From: Natronocella acetinitrilica
Lineage (GTDB): Bacteria > Pseudomonadota > Gammaproteobacteria > Nitrococcales > Aquisalimonadaceae
Direction of reading: 5' to 3'
Assembly: GCF_024170285.1 (NCBI RefSeq)
Contig: NZ_JALJXV010000001.1
Coordinates: 124,001-188,000, forward strand
Length of the DNA stretch: 64,000 bases
A program made the position numbers and the translations under genes. The notes below the pieces were generated by a model. That model saw nothing but the letters and a program-made list of their open reading frames with translations, made no database searches and was not told the DNA's origin. The number at the start of each line of letters is the position of its first letter. The stretch's first letter is position 1. Of this stretch, positions 36,905 to 44,099 are shown piece by piece.

Positions 36905-37558
36905 TCATGCATCCCAGATGATCATTTCCACCGGCGTCGGGTTGTAGGCGTTGCACGGATTGTTCAGCTGGGGGCAGTTCGAGACCAGTACGATCACGTC
37001 CATCTCGGCGCGCATCTCCACGTACTTGCCCGCGTCGGAAATACCATCCTCGAAGGTCAACCCCCCGTCCGGCGTCAGCGGCACATTCATGAAGAAATTG
37101 ATGTTGCTGTGTATGTCCCGCTTGGTGAGGCCGTAGTCACTGTCCTGAATCGCGGTGAGGAAATTGTCGCGGCAGGAGTGCATGGGCTTTTTCTCCAGGG
37201 CATACCGCACCTGGTTTGACTCTGCGGCGCAGGCACCGCCCAGGGTGTCGTGGCGGCCGCAGGTGTCTGCCGTGATGGTGAGCATCGCGTTGCCCTGGTT
37301 CGACATGAGCCGTGTGCCGGTGGTCAGGTAGACGTTTCCCTGGGCGCGGATGGTGCCGATGGCACTGTAGTGCTCGACGGTGGGCCGCTCCAGGCTGTAG
37401 AACAGGGTGTCAGCCGCCTGGTTTCCTTCAAGATCCAGAATGCGCAGGGTCTGCCCTTTCCTGAGTTCGGTCATCCATGGCTCGCCGGCGGGTACCACCT
37501 CGCGGCGCAGGGCCTGCTCCGGGTTCAGTGTGCTTTGCGTCAGTGTCTGTCCGCTCAT
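36905..37558 (-). CDS. DUF1989 protein, carboxyguanidine deiminase subunit (formerly urea-carboxylase-associated protein 2)
   Basis: The protein is 217 residues from the ATG at 37558. The open frame continues further upstream only as a shadow of the neighbouring gene. DUF1989 features: [56 protein letters not shown] (a conserved Cys/His region) and [19 protein letters not shown]. Family members were long called urea-amidolyase-associated proteins. Published work assigns the paired proteins as subunits (CgdA/CgdB) that deiminate carboxyguanidine to allophanate. I cannot say which subunit this one is. It begins 5 bp after the other DUF1989 gene. Confidence 0.85.
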   Translation of the reverse strand: MSGQTLTQSTLNPEQALRREVVPAGEPWMTELRKGQTLRILDLEGNQAADTLFYSLERPTVEHYSAIGTIRAQGNVYLTTGTRLMSNQGNAMLTITADTCGRHDTLGGACAAESNQVRYALEKKPMHSCRDNFLTAIQDSDYGLTKRDIHSNINFFMNVPLTPDGGLTFEDGISDAGKYVEMRAEMDVIVLVSNCPQLNNPCNAYNPTPVEMIIWDA

Positions 37559-37563
37559 GGTGC

Positions 37564-38301
37564 TCACCCCTGACAGTTGAAAATGGCGGTATTGCGCCAG
37601 GCGCGCTCGTTCTCCGGCCGGAATGTGCGGCAGAGATCCTCCTCGGTCACCGGCTCGGAGCGGAAGATGGCGAGATCCACGGGCCCGGGGGCGTAGACCG
37701 ATGACGGATCCATGGGGTGGGGCGCGGTCTGCATCACCACCAGGGTGTCCATCTCCGCGCGCAGATCGACGAAGCTGCCGGCGGCGCTGTTGCCTGGCGT
37801 GTAATGCAGGGCTCCCTGCTCGTCGGCGTGGACCTTGCTGAAGAAATTGATGTTGGGCACCAGGTCGCGGCGCCCCAGCCCCCACTTGCCCAGTTCGACG
37901 AGAAACAGCTCGCGGCCGTTGCGGTAAAAATCGTTGCGGTGCTCCTGATAGCGGGCCTCGCCGTACTTGCGGCGCACGTCCGCCGCCGTGCTGAACCCGC
38001 CGATGGCGTCGTGCCAGCCGCAGGTATCCGCCACGATGGAAAGCATGACCCGCCCCATGTCGGAGTAGAGCATGTTGCCCGCCGTCAACCGCGAGGTGTG
38101 CTGGCCCTTGAGGGTGTCGGCCATGTTGTAGCGCTCCAGCAGGTTGGCCGGGTTGTAGAGCAGCATGGCGGCGTTGCCGCCGCCCTCGGGGTCGATGAGG
38201 CGCAGGCTGAAGCCACGCTTCAGCACCATGGACCAATAGCGGCCACCCGGGATGCGATCCCGGTGGACAGTGCGATCACTGATATCCGCACGGGTGGTCA
38301 T
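37564..38301 (-). CDS. DUF1989 protein, carboxyguanidine deiminase subunit (formerly urea-carboxylase-associated protein 1)
   Basis: This 245-residue protein is a paralogue of the following gene. Shared features are [36 protein letters not shown] (matching [10 protein letters not shown] in the partner), [20 protein letters not shown] and [20 protein letters not shown]. The N-terminal [20 protein letters not shown] and the length fit protein 1 of the pair. The gene overlaps the ATPase stop by 4 bp (ATGA). The two proteins likely form a heteromeric complex between carboxylase and allophanate hydrolase in the guanidine pathway. The subunit name remains open. Confidence 0.85.
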   Translation of the reverse strand: MTTRADISDRTVHRDRIPGGRYWSMVLKRGFSLRLIDPEGGGNAAMLLYNPANLLERYNMADTLKGQHTSRLTAGNMLYSDMGRVMLSIVADTCGWHDAIGGFSTAADVRRKYGEARYQEHRNDFYRNGRELFLVELGKWGLGRRDLVPNINFFSKVHADEQGALHYTPGNSAAGSFVDLRAEMDTLVVMQTAPHPMDPSSVYAPGPVDLAIFRSEPVTEEDLCRTFRPENERAWRNTAIFNCQG

Positions 38302-39122
38302 GACGATTTCTCCTCTATTTCTCTGTGCTCGGCGATGAACGCAACATCCGGCTCCTCGGGCAGACCGACGGATTCACGGATTTCCCGGTACAGGCCGTCA
38401 TCGGTTTCGCCCAGGGGAATGTCGTAGGTGATGGTGGCACCATAAGCGCCGGGGGCCTGGGGGTCATCCCGCACCTTGTCGAAAACCAGCAGGCGCGTGC
38501 CCAGGTAGAACCCTTCCTTGAGATCGTGGGTGATCATGAACACCGTCAGCCCGCGGCGGCGCCAGAGATCCAGGATCAGCCCGTGCATGTCCTTGCGGAT
38601 ACCCGGATCCAGCGCGCCGAAAGGCTCGTCCAGCAAGAGGATCTTCGGGTTCTTCATCAGGGCCTGGGCGATGGCAAGGCGTTGCTGCATGCCGCCGGAG
38701 AGTTCCGCCGGGTACTTGCCCGCCGCCTGCTCCAGGCCCACCGCCTCGAGCATCTCCATGGCCTTGTCCCGGGCCCGCCGCCGGGCGCCGCCGAACAGGC
38801 GACCAAGCAATGGCGACCGGGCCAGCTCCTCGCCGAGCATGACGTTACGCAGCGCGGTGAGGTGCGGGAACACCGAGTACTTCTGGAAGACCACACCCCG
38901 GTCCGGACCGGGCTCACCGGGCATGGTCCGGCCGTCCATGAGCAGCTCTCCCCGGCTCGGTGCCTCCTCGCCCAGCAGCATGCGCAGGAATGTGGTCTTG
39001 CCGCAGCCGGAGGCACCGACAATGGTGACGAAGTCGCCGGAGCGCACCTCGAGGTTGACGTTCTCCAGCACCACGTCGTCGCCATACGCCTTCCAGAGCT
39101 GCCTGACCTGAACGGCACTCAT
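38298..39122 (-). CDS. ABC transporter ATPase of the guanidine operon (nitrate/taurine type)
   Basis: This is a 274-residue cytosolic ATPase. Walker A is VGASGCGKTTFLRML, the signature is LSGGMQQRLAIAQAL, and Walker B is ILLLDEPFGALDPG. The overall pattern is the NitT/TauT family (TauB/SsuB-like). It overlaps the DUF1989 gene by 4 bp and abuts the permease with a one-base overlap. The transporter should import the operon's substrate, probably guanidine or a related cation or urea; specificity cannot be read from the ATPase. Confidence 0.9.
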   Translation of the reverse strand: MSAVQVRQLWKAYGDDVVLENVNLEVRSGDFVTIVGASGCGKTTFLRMLLGEEAPSRGELLMDGRTMPGEPGPDRGVVFQKYSVFPHLTALRNVMLGEELARSPLLGRLFGGARRRARDKAMEMLEAVGLEQAAGKYPAELSGGMQQRLAIAQALMKNPKILLLDEPFGALDPGIRKDMHGLILDLWRRRGLTVFMITHDLKEGFYLGTRLLVFDKVRDDPQAPGAYGATITYDIPLGETDDGLYREIRESVGLPEEPDVAFIAEHREIEEKSS

Positions 39123-39940
39123 CAGCCCTTCCTCCCGCCATACCAGGGAAAGAGAATCCGGTTCACCATGCGCAGCGCGATGTCCAGCAGGAAGGCCAGC
39201 AGAGTGATCCAGGCGACGTACGGCAGGATGGTCTCCATGTCCAGATAGCGCCGCACCAGGAAGATCCGGTAGCCCAGCCCTTCGGTGGCGGCGATGGCTT
39301 CGGAGGCAATCAGGAACAGCCAGGCGGAGCCCAGGGCCAGCCGGGTTGCGTCCAGCAGCCGGGGGAAGACCTGGGGCAGCACCACCCGCAACATGATCTG
39401 CCAGGTGGAGCCCCCCAGGGTCTGCGCCTTGACCAGTTGCTCCACGGGCAGCTCCTCCACCCGCTGCTGGATATCGCGCATGAGAAAGGGAGCAACACCG
39501 AAGATGATCAGTACCACCTTGGCCAGTTCTCCTACCCCGAAGGCGATGAACAGGATCGGCAACACCGCCAGCGGTGGAATCATGGAGATCACCGTGACGA
39601 AGGGTGCAAACGTCCGGCGAATGTAGGGAATGAGCCCGGTCACCACCCCCACCACCAGGCCCATGGCCATGCTGATCAGCACACCCAGACCGAGCCGGGT
39701 GAGGCTGGCGGCGGTATCCACCCAGAGAATCAGCTCGCCGGTGCGCCGGCTCGGCTCTGTCGCCAGCCGCTCGATGGACGCTGCCATGGACATGAGCGAG
39801 GGCAGCAGGCGATCGTCGGGGTTCTCGGCAAGCCGCGCCGCCGAGGCCGCGACATACACCAGCAGCACCACCACGAAGGGCAGCAGACCGAGGCCGATGG
39901 CCACCGGCGGTCCGGGTTTTCGGTTGATGAATCGCTTCAT
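39122..39940 (-). CDS. ABC transporter permease of the guanidine operon
   Basis: This is a 272-residue inner-membrane permease of the NitT/TauT type. Six hydrophobic segments are visible: GLLPFVVVLLVYVAASAARL, LGLGVLISMAMGLVVGVVTG, FVTVISMIPPLAVLPILFIA, GELAKVVLIIFGVAPFLMRD, ALGSAWLFLIASEAIAATEG and YVAWITLLAFLLDIALRMV. The EAA-like loop (VEELPVEQLVKAQTLGGSTW) is conserved. It is preceded by 184 bp holding repeat copy 5, then the binding-protein gene. Confidence 0.9.
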   Translation of the reverse strand: MKRFINRKPGPPVAIGLGLLPFVVVLLVYVAASAARLAENPDDRLLPSLMSMAASIERLATEPSRRTGELILWVDTAASLTRLGLGVLISMAMGLVVGVVTGLIPYIRRTFAPFVTVISMIPPLAVLPILFIAFGVGELAKVVLIIFGVAPFLMRDIQQRVEELPVEQLVKAQTLGGSTWQIMLRVVLPQVFPRLLDATRLALGSAWLFLIASEAIAATEGLGYRIFLVRRYLDMETILPYVAWITLLAFLLDIALRMVNRILFPWYGGRKG

Positions 39941-39966
39941 TCCACCACCAATGGCTTGGTTCGGGA

Positions 39967-40100
39967 GCGCTGTCGGGGTGACGGTGACGGGATTCCCTGT
40001 ACGGGACCGTCAGCGACAGGGATGTCGCTGTCGAGCCTACAGGGACGTATTTACGGCGTGTCCCGGACAGGGAAACCCGTCAACGGCGCCCCGACAGCGC
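39967..40100 (+). repeat. Structured intergenic repeat, copy 5 (40-nt imperfect arms)
   Basis: Copy 5 of the family. The arms (39967-40006 and 40061-40100) pair at 35 of 40 positions. The mismatches are one T·G wobble (39979:40088), A·G twice, G·A and A·A, so this is the most decayed pair of arms. The core (40007-40060) equals the family consensus apart from the loop of the second hairpin. It fills the gap between the substrate-binding-protein stop and the permease start, on the strand opposite to the operon. The operon is thus interrupted by two copies (this and copy 4). Confidence 0.92.
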
Positions 40101-40124
40101 GTCACCGCCTCCGTAAGCCACCGC

Positions 40125-41210
40125 TCAGAGTTCGCCGTCCCGCGCCATTCGCATGTAGTCGGCGTTGAAGCGGAACCGCACATTGCCCTCGCTGCCCAGC
40201 ACCGAGCCGTCGGCGAACTGAATGCCGACGAAATCCGGGCTGGGGGCGTTCTCACCCAGCAGGCCGTGTTCGAAGGCGAACTGGCGAACATTTTCCATGG
40301 TTTCCGCGGGTAGCTCGCTCTCCACGAAGTCCACCGCTTCGGCGGGATCGTAGAACATGGTGGTGGATGCCAGCTGGGCCTCATATCCGGCGAGATCGGT
40401 GCCGGCAGCCTCACCCATGTCGGCGCGGGCCGCCTCGCCGGCTTCGTCGTCGCCGGACATGATGCTCATGATTTCGTACCACGCGCCGGCCAGGGCCTTG
40501 CCAAAGTCCGGATTCGCCTCAAGCACGTCGCTATTCACCACCAGCAGATCCATGATCTCACCGGGGATCTGCGAGGAGTCGAACACCACCTCTGCTTCCG
40601 GCATGCGGCGGACCTCGCCGAGCTGGGGATTCCAGGTCACGATGGCCTCCACGTCGGATGAGGTGAATGCAGCGACGATGTCGGCGTCGGAGGTGTTGAC
40701 CACACGGATATCCCGCTCGGTCATGCCAACGGATTCCAGCGCCCGGGCAAGCAGGTAGTGGGAAACGGAAAGCTCCACCAGGTGAACACGCTTGCCGGCA
40801 ATGTCCTCCAGGTTATCGGTGCCTTTCAACACCACGCCGTCATTGCCATCGGAGAAATCACCGACAATCAGCGCGGTGGTGTCGACGCCACTGGCGGCGG
40901 GGATGGTCAGGGCGTCCATGTTGGTGGCAGTGACACCATCAAAGCTGCCGGCGGTATAGAGGTTGATGGACTCGATGTAGTCGTTGATCTGCACGACCTC
41001 GATCTCGATGCCGTACTTGTCCGCCCACTTCTGCACGATGCCCTCGGCAGCACCATAGCCCCAGGGCATCCAGCCCACATAGATGCTCCAGGCGATGCGG
41101 AAGCTGTCGCGTTCCTGTGCCTGAACCGGCGCGGCGGAGGCAGTCAGTAGGCCGACGCTGACAAGAAAAGCGAGGGTGTAGCGCTGAAAGGCGTGTTTGA
41201 GGCTTTGCAT
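40125..41210 (-). CDS. ABC transporter periplasmic substrate-binding protein of the guanidine operon
   Basis: The protein has 361 residues from the ATG at 41210, which follows GGGAGAGG (a strong Shine-Dalgarno). A signal peptide is visible (KHAFQRYTLAFLVSVGLLTA, Ala-rich end near VQAQ). The mature part is NitT/TauT-like: FRIAWSIYVGWMPWGYGAAE, TNMDALTIPAASGVDTTALI and SVSHYLLARALESVG. The ligand is inferred, not seen: the leader's riboswitch makes guanidine most likely. It is the first gene of the operon, 54 bp after the riboswitch. Confidence 0.9.
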   Translation of the reverse strand: MQSLKHAFQRYTLAFLVSVGLLTASAAPVQAQERDSFRIAWSIYVGWMPWGYGAAEGIVQKWADKYGIEIEVVQINDYIESINLYTAGSFDGVTATNMDALTIPAASGVDTTALIVGDFSDGNDGVVLKGTDNLEDIAGKRVHLVELSVSHYLLARALESVGMTERDIRVVNTSDADIVAAFTSSDVEAIVTWNPQLGEVRRMPEAEVVFDSSQIPGEIMDLLVVNSDVLEANPDFGKALAGAWYEIMSIMSGDDEAGEAARADMGEAAGTDLAGYEAQLASTTMFYDPAEAVDFVESELPAETMENVRQFAFEHGLLGENAPSPDFVGIQFADGSVLGSEGNVRFRFNADYMRMARDGEL

Positions 41211-41263
41211 GGTCCCTCTCCCTTGAGGCTTACCGGTTGAACGCAGCACAGGAGCATCACGCA

Positions 41264-41360
41264 TGATCTCCCGGGCTTTTGTCCCGCCGTGTAACCCCTC
41301 GGGGAGAGGTCGGCGACTCTCGGACCAGCCACCCGCCTACGCGGGCCGGAACCCTAGTCA
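41264..41360 (-). promoter_or_regulatory. Guanidine-I (ykkC) riboswitch
   Basis: Reading down the minus strand from 41360, the leader contains CTAGGGTTCCGG, a variable stem, GGCTGGTCCGAGAGTCG, then GGGGTTACACGGCGGGACAA and AAGCCCGGGAGATC. These blocks, in this order, are the hallmark sequence of the ykkC/guanidine-I aptamer, which binds guanidinium. It ends 54 nt upstream of the substrate-binding-protein ATG. No terminator with a T-run lies between. Instead its segment CCTCTCCC (minus strand, 41309-41302) is complementary over 8 bases to the gene's Shine-Dalgarno GGGAGAGG (41222-41215), so translational control is plausible. Confidence 0.95.
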
Positions 41361-41447
41361 CCCATTGGTGTTCCAGATTGTAAGAGCGCGGCTATCGACG
41401 CTCGAAGCCAAACGGCTTGCGATACCCTGCGACTGCAGCCTGAGCGC

Positions 41448-41463
41448 TGCAAGTGCTCTGCCA
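41448..41463 (-). promoter_or_regulatory. Sigma-54 promoter of the guanidine operon
   Basis: On the minus strand, TGGCAGAGCACTTGCA (41463 to 41448) matches the sigma-54 consensus TGGCACR-N4-TTGCW, with GG at -24 and GC at -12 in exact spacing. The start of transcription would be near 41437. That would give a leader of about 225 nt that carries the whole riboswitch. Sigma-54 use fits nitrogen-limited control. Confidence 0.75.
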
Positions 41464-41540
41464 GAGGATGCAACGGCCTGTTTAGACAGGAAACTTGCCC
41501 TGGAGAGCTGAACGGCACCCTGCTTCCAAGCGAAAAATTT

Positions 41541-41575
41541 GCACCACTTTAGTTCATTTCGCACAAACCTGGTGC
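41541..41575. promoter_or_regulatory. NtrC-like enhancer: one full site and one half site
   Basis: GCACAAACCTGGTGC (41561-41575) matches the NtrC palindrome GCACY-N5-RGTGC at nine of ten positions. GCACCACTTTAGTTC (41541-41555) keeps a perfect left half. The centres are 20 bp apart, two helical turns, and lie 111-131 bp upstream of the inferred sigma-54 start. This is the usual arrangement of NtrC enhancers. The region sits between the SDR stop and the promoter; 41464-41540 holds nothing else I recognise. Confidence 0.65.
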
Positions 41576-41579
41576 GCAA

Positions 41580-42353
41580 TCACGCCAATAGTTGGCCGCC
41601 GTTCACCTCCAGCACCTGCCCGGTGACATAGCCGCTCAACGTGGGCGAAGCCAGGTAGAGAAAACTGCCGACGCAGTCCTCCGCCGTGCCGAGCCGCTGC
41701 AGCGGAATCGCCCGCCGGGTGTTCTCGAGCTTTTCCGGTGTGGAGTACTCGCGATGGAAATCCGTGGTCACGGTACCCGGTGAGACCGCATTCACACGAA
41801 CTCCGCGATCCGCCAACTCACGCGCCAGGGAGCGGGTGAAGGTGCTGACAAAGGCCTTGGCGGCGCTGTAGATGCTGGAACCCGGACTGCCACCGGTGCG
41901 GGCGGAAATCGAGCTGACATTGATGATGCAGCCACCAGTGACGCTGAGTGCCGCAGCGGCGGCCCGGCATGCGTGCACCACGGGCCGAAGGTTGAGATCC
42001 AGTACGGCATCCAGAAATTCGTCGTCGATCTCCTCCAGAGGTTTTCGCCCCACCATGGCACCGGCATTGTTGACCAGCACATCAAGCCCGCCCAGCACCG
42101 CAACAGCCTCGGCAACGACACGCTCGGTTTCGCCCCGCAAGCGAAGATCGCCGGACACCACATGGGCGTCACCACCCTCATCGCGAATGGATTGCGCAAG
42201 GCTCTCCGCCGTTTGGCGGCTTTGGTAACAGTGAATCACCAGGCGGGCCCCGGCCTGCGCGAAACCGCGCACCACTGCTGCACCGATCCCCTTGCCGCCG
42301 CCGGTAACCAGCACGCGCGCCCCCGCCAGGCCGGATACTCCACACTCAGCCAT
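41580..42353 (-). CDS. Short-chain dehydrogenase/reductase
   Basis: This is a 257-residue classical SDR. The cofactor motif is [20 protein letters not shown], followed by [11 protein letters not shown]. The catalytic residues are Ser in [11 protein letters not shown] and the YSAAKAF tetrad motif. The C-terminus has the usual [15 protein letters not shown]. The ATG overlaps the end of glpK by 8 bp, so the two are co-transcribed. Its substrate is not deducible; a polyol or glycerol-derived ketone is only a guess from the neighbourhood. The stop lies just before the enhancer of the guanidine operon. Confidence 0.85.
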   Translation of the reverse strand: MAECGVSGLAGARVLVTGGGKGIGAAVVRGFAQAGARLVIHCYQSRQTAESLAQSIRDEGGDAHVVSGDLRLRGETERVVAEAVAVLGGLDVLVNNAGAMVGRKPLEEIDDEFLDAVLDLNLRPVVHACRAAAAALSVTGGCIINVSSISARTGGSPGSSIYSAAKAFVSTFTRSLARELADRGVRVNAVSPGTVTTDFHREYSTPEKLENTRRAIPLQRLGTAEDCVGSFLYLASPTLSGYVTGQVLEVNGGQLLA

Positions 42354-43845
42354 TGCCGCGTTCGCTCCGCACTCGCTCCACTGCCGCTCGCCAGCCTCTC
42401 AGGGCCCGTTCCCTATCCCGCGGATCCATCGCCGGCTCACAGGCCACATCACGGCGCCAGGCGTCGGCCACATCGTCAAGCCGCGAGAACAGCCCCAGCT
42501 GCAGTCCCGCCAGCCGCGCTGCCCCAAGGGCGGTGGTCTCCACCACCGCGGGGCGCTCGACGGAAACATCGACGATGTCCGCCAATGCCTGCACCAGCCA
42601 GCCGTTGACCACCATGCCACCATCCACTCGCAGCGCGGCCGGTCGCTCGCCGGCATCATCCGCCATTGCTTCGAACAGATCACGGGTCTGGTAACAGACC
42701 GCCTCCAGGGCGGCACGGGCGATTTCCGCCCGCCCGGTATCCCGGGTCAGGCCGATCAGCGCGCCACGGGCGTCGGGATCCCAGTACGGAGCGCCGAGGC
42801 CCGTGAACGCCGGGACGAGATACACGCCGCGGTTGGACTCCAGGCCCGCCGCCAGCCCCTCGGTTTCCGCAGCGCTGCGCACGATGCCGAGCTTGTCCCT
42901 CAGCCACTGCACCGCCGCACCCGCGACAAAGATCGACCCCTCCACCGCGTAAGTCGTGCGCCCGTTGATGCGATAGCCCACGGTGGTAAGGAGGCGGTTG
43001 CGTGACCGGACCGCCTGCTCGCCGGTGTTCATGAGCGCAAAGCAGCCTGTGCCATAAGTGCTCTTGACCATGCCCGGGGTGAAGCATGCCTGCCCCACCA
43101 GGGCTGCCTGCTGGTCACCGGCAACGCCGGCAATGGGCAACTCGCGTCCACCGATGCCACGGACCGCGGTGCCGAAATCCGCCGCTGAGTCTTTCACTTC
43201 CGGCAGCAGCGCCTCGGGCACGCCAAACAGCTGCAACAAGTCGGAATCCCAGCGCTGCTCATGGATATTGAACAGCATGGTCCGCGAGGCGTTGGTGGCA
43301 TCGGTGGCATGGACGGCACCATCTGTCAGCTTCCAGATCAGCCAGCTGTCTATGGTGCCGAAGGCGAGTTCCCCTCGCTCTGCACGCTCTCTGGCGTCTT
43401 CCACATGATCGAGTATCCAGGCCACCTTGGTGGCGGAGAAATAGGGATCCAGCAACAGGCCGGTCCGCTCGCTGACCATCTCCTCCTGGCCCTGATCACG
43501 TAGACGGCGGCAAACGGCAGAGGTCCGGCGGTCCTGCCAGACGATTGCCGGATAAATGGGTTCGCCGGAGGCGCGATCCCAGATCACCGTGGTCTCACGC
43601 TGGTTGGTAATGCCGATGCCGGCCAGCGCAAAGGTATCGCCGGCGGCGTGAATGGCCTCGCGGCAAACCTCGCTGGTGCTCTGCCAGATCTCTTCGGGAT
43701 CGTGTTCCACCCAGCCATCGGCGGGAAAGGACTGCCGGAATTCCTGCTGGGCGGTGGCCACGATATGCCCATCGGCGTTAAATACGATGGCCCGGCTGCT
43801 GGTGGTGCCCTGATCGATGGCGAGAATCCGTGGCTTCTCCGTCAT
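42346..43845 (-). CDS. glpK: Glycerol kinase GlpK
   Basis: GlpK phosphorylates glycerol to glycerol-3-phosphate. It has 499 residues. Motifs are [59 protein letters not shown], and the FGGY-kinase [17 protein letters not shown] and [20 protein letters not shown]. It is transcribed away from glpD and shares a 254-bp control region with it. Downstream SDR overlaps by 8 bp. Confidence 0.98.
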   Translation of the reverse strand: MTEKPRILAIDQGTTSSRAIVFNADGHIVATAQQEFRQSFPADGWVEHDPEEIWQSTSEVCREAIHAAGDTFALAGIGITNQRETTVIWDRASGEPIYPAIVWQDRRTSAVCRRLRDQGQEEMVSERTGLLLDPYFSATKVAWILDHVEDARERAERGELAFGTIDSWLIWKLTDGAVHATDATNASRTMLFNIHEQRWDSDLLQLFGVPEALLPEVKDSAADFGTAVRGIGGRELPIAGVAGDQQAALVGQACFTPGMVKSTYGTGCFALMNTGEQAVRSRNRLLTTVGYRINGRTTYAVEGSIFVAGAAVQWLRDKLGIVRSAAETEGLAAGLESNRGVYLVPAFTGLGAPYWDPDARGALIGLTRDTGRAEIARAALEAVCYQTRDLFEAMADDAGERPAALRVDGGMVVNGWLVQALADIVDVSVERPAVVETTALGAARLAGLQLGLFSRLDDVADAWRRDVACEPAMDPRDRERALRGWRAAVERVRSERGNG

Positions 43846-43909
43846 GGCTCGACTCCTCCTTACATGTTCTTTTGCGCCTCAGCCCGGGGCTGGCCCGGAA
43901 TCTGTGCCA

Positions 43910-43937
43910 ATGATGTTCCCGCACACCCAAAAGTCAA
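43910..43937 (-). promoter_or_regulatory. Candidate sigma-70 promoter of glpK
   Basis: On the minus strand, TTGACT (43937-43932) and CATCAT (43915-43910) are spaced by 16 bp. The -35 has 5 of 6 matches and the -10 has 4 of 6. The inferred start is about 55-60 bp upstream of the glpK ATG. The GlpR-like operator lies 8 bp upstream of the -35. Confidence 0.5.
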
Positions 43938-43945
43938 GCCTGTAT

Positions 43946-43961
43946 TGTTCACATACGAACA
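43946..43961. promoter_or_regulatory. GlpR-like operator between glpK and glpD
   Basis: TGTTCACATACGAACA is a palindrome (TGTTC-N6-GAACA). It closely matches the E. coli GlpR operator half-sites (TGTTCG...CGAACA, 16 bp). It sits in the divergent glpK/glpD region. A DeoR-type repressor responding to glycerol-3-phosphate would control both units. No glpR gene lies in the window. The rest of the 254-bp gap has no other clear motif; glpD has only a weak TTGCGT-17-TACTTT promoter candidate. Confidence 0.65.
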
Positions 43962-44099
43962 TAACGGATCGCAACGCACCAGAACGAGCATAACCCTTCA
44001 CTGCACTGCAACATGGAAAGAACTTGCGTGGCACCCGGAGAGCGCTTACTTTTCACATCACAACATTCCTTTGCGCATTAACGAAAAGACTGAACTGAA

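Noticed and set aside
37559-38236. Long open frame continuing upstream of the second DUF1989 gene
   Set aside because: It is a shifted-frame reading of the first DUF1989 gene. The family start is the ATG at 37558.
39967-40100. Repeat elements as integron attC sites or REP/BIME units
   Set aside because: attC sites need conserved outer R'' and R' boxes, but here the outer arms are the variable part. REP units are shorter, with their own conserved tetranucleotide, which is absent.
41376-41406. Sigma-70 promoter (TTCGAG-18-TACAAT, minus strand) just upstream of the riboswitch
   Set aside because: The -10 is good but the -35 matches poorly. The sigma-54 site with an NtrC-like enhancer is better supported. 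It remains an alternative start.
41358-41579. Possible 73-codon leader gene on the minus strand upstream of the riboswitch
   Set aside because: It starts with TTG without a ribosome site and overlaps the enhancer, promoter and aptamer. Its sequence resembles no protein.
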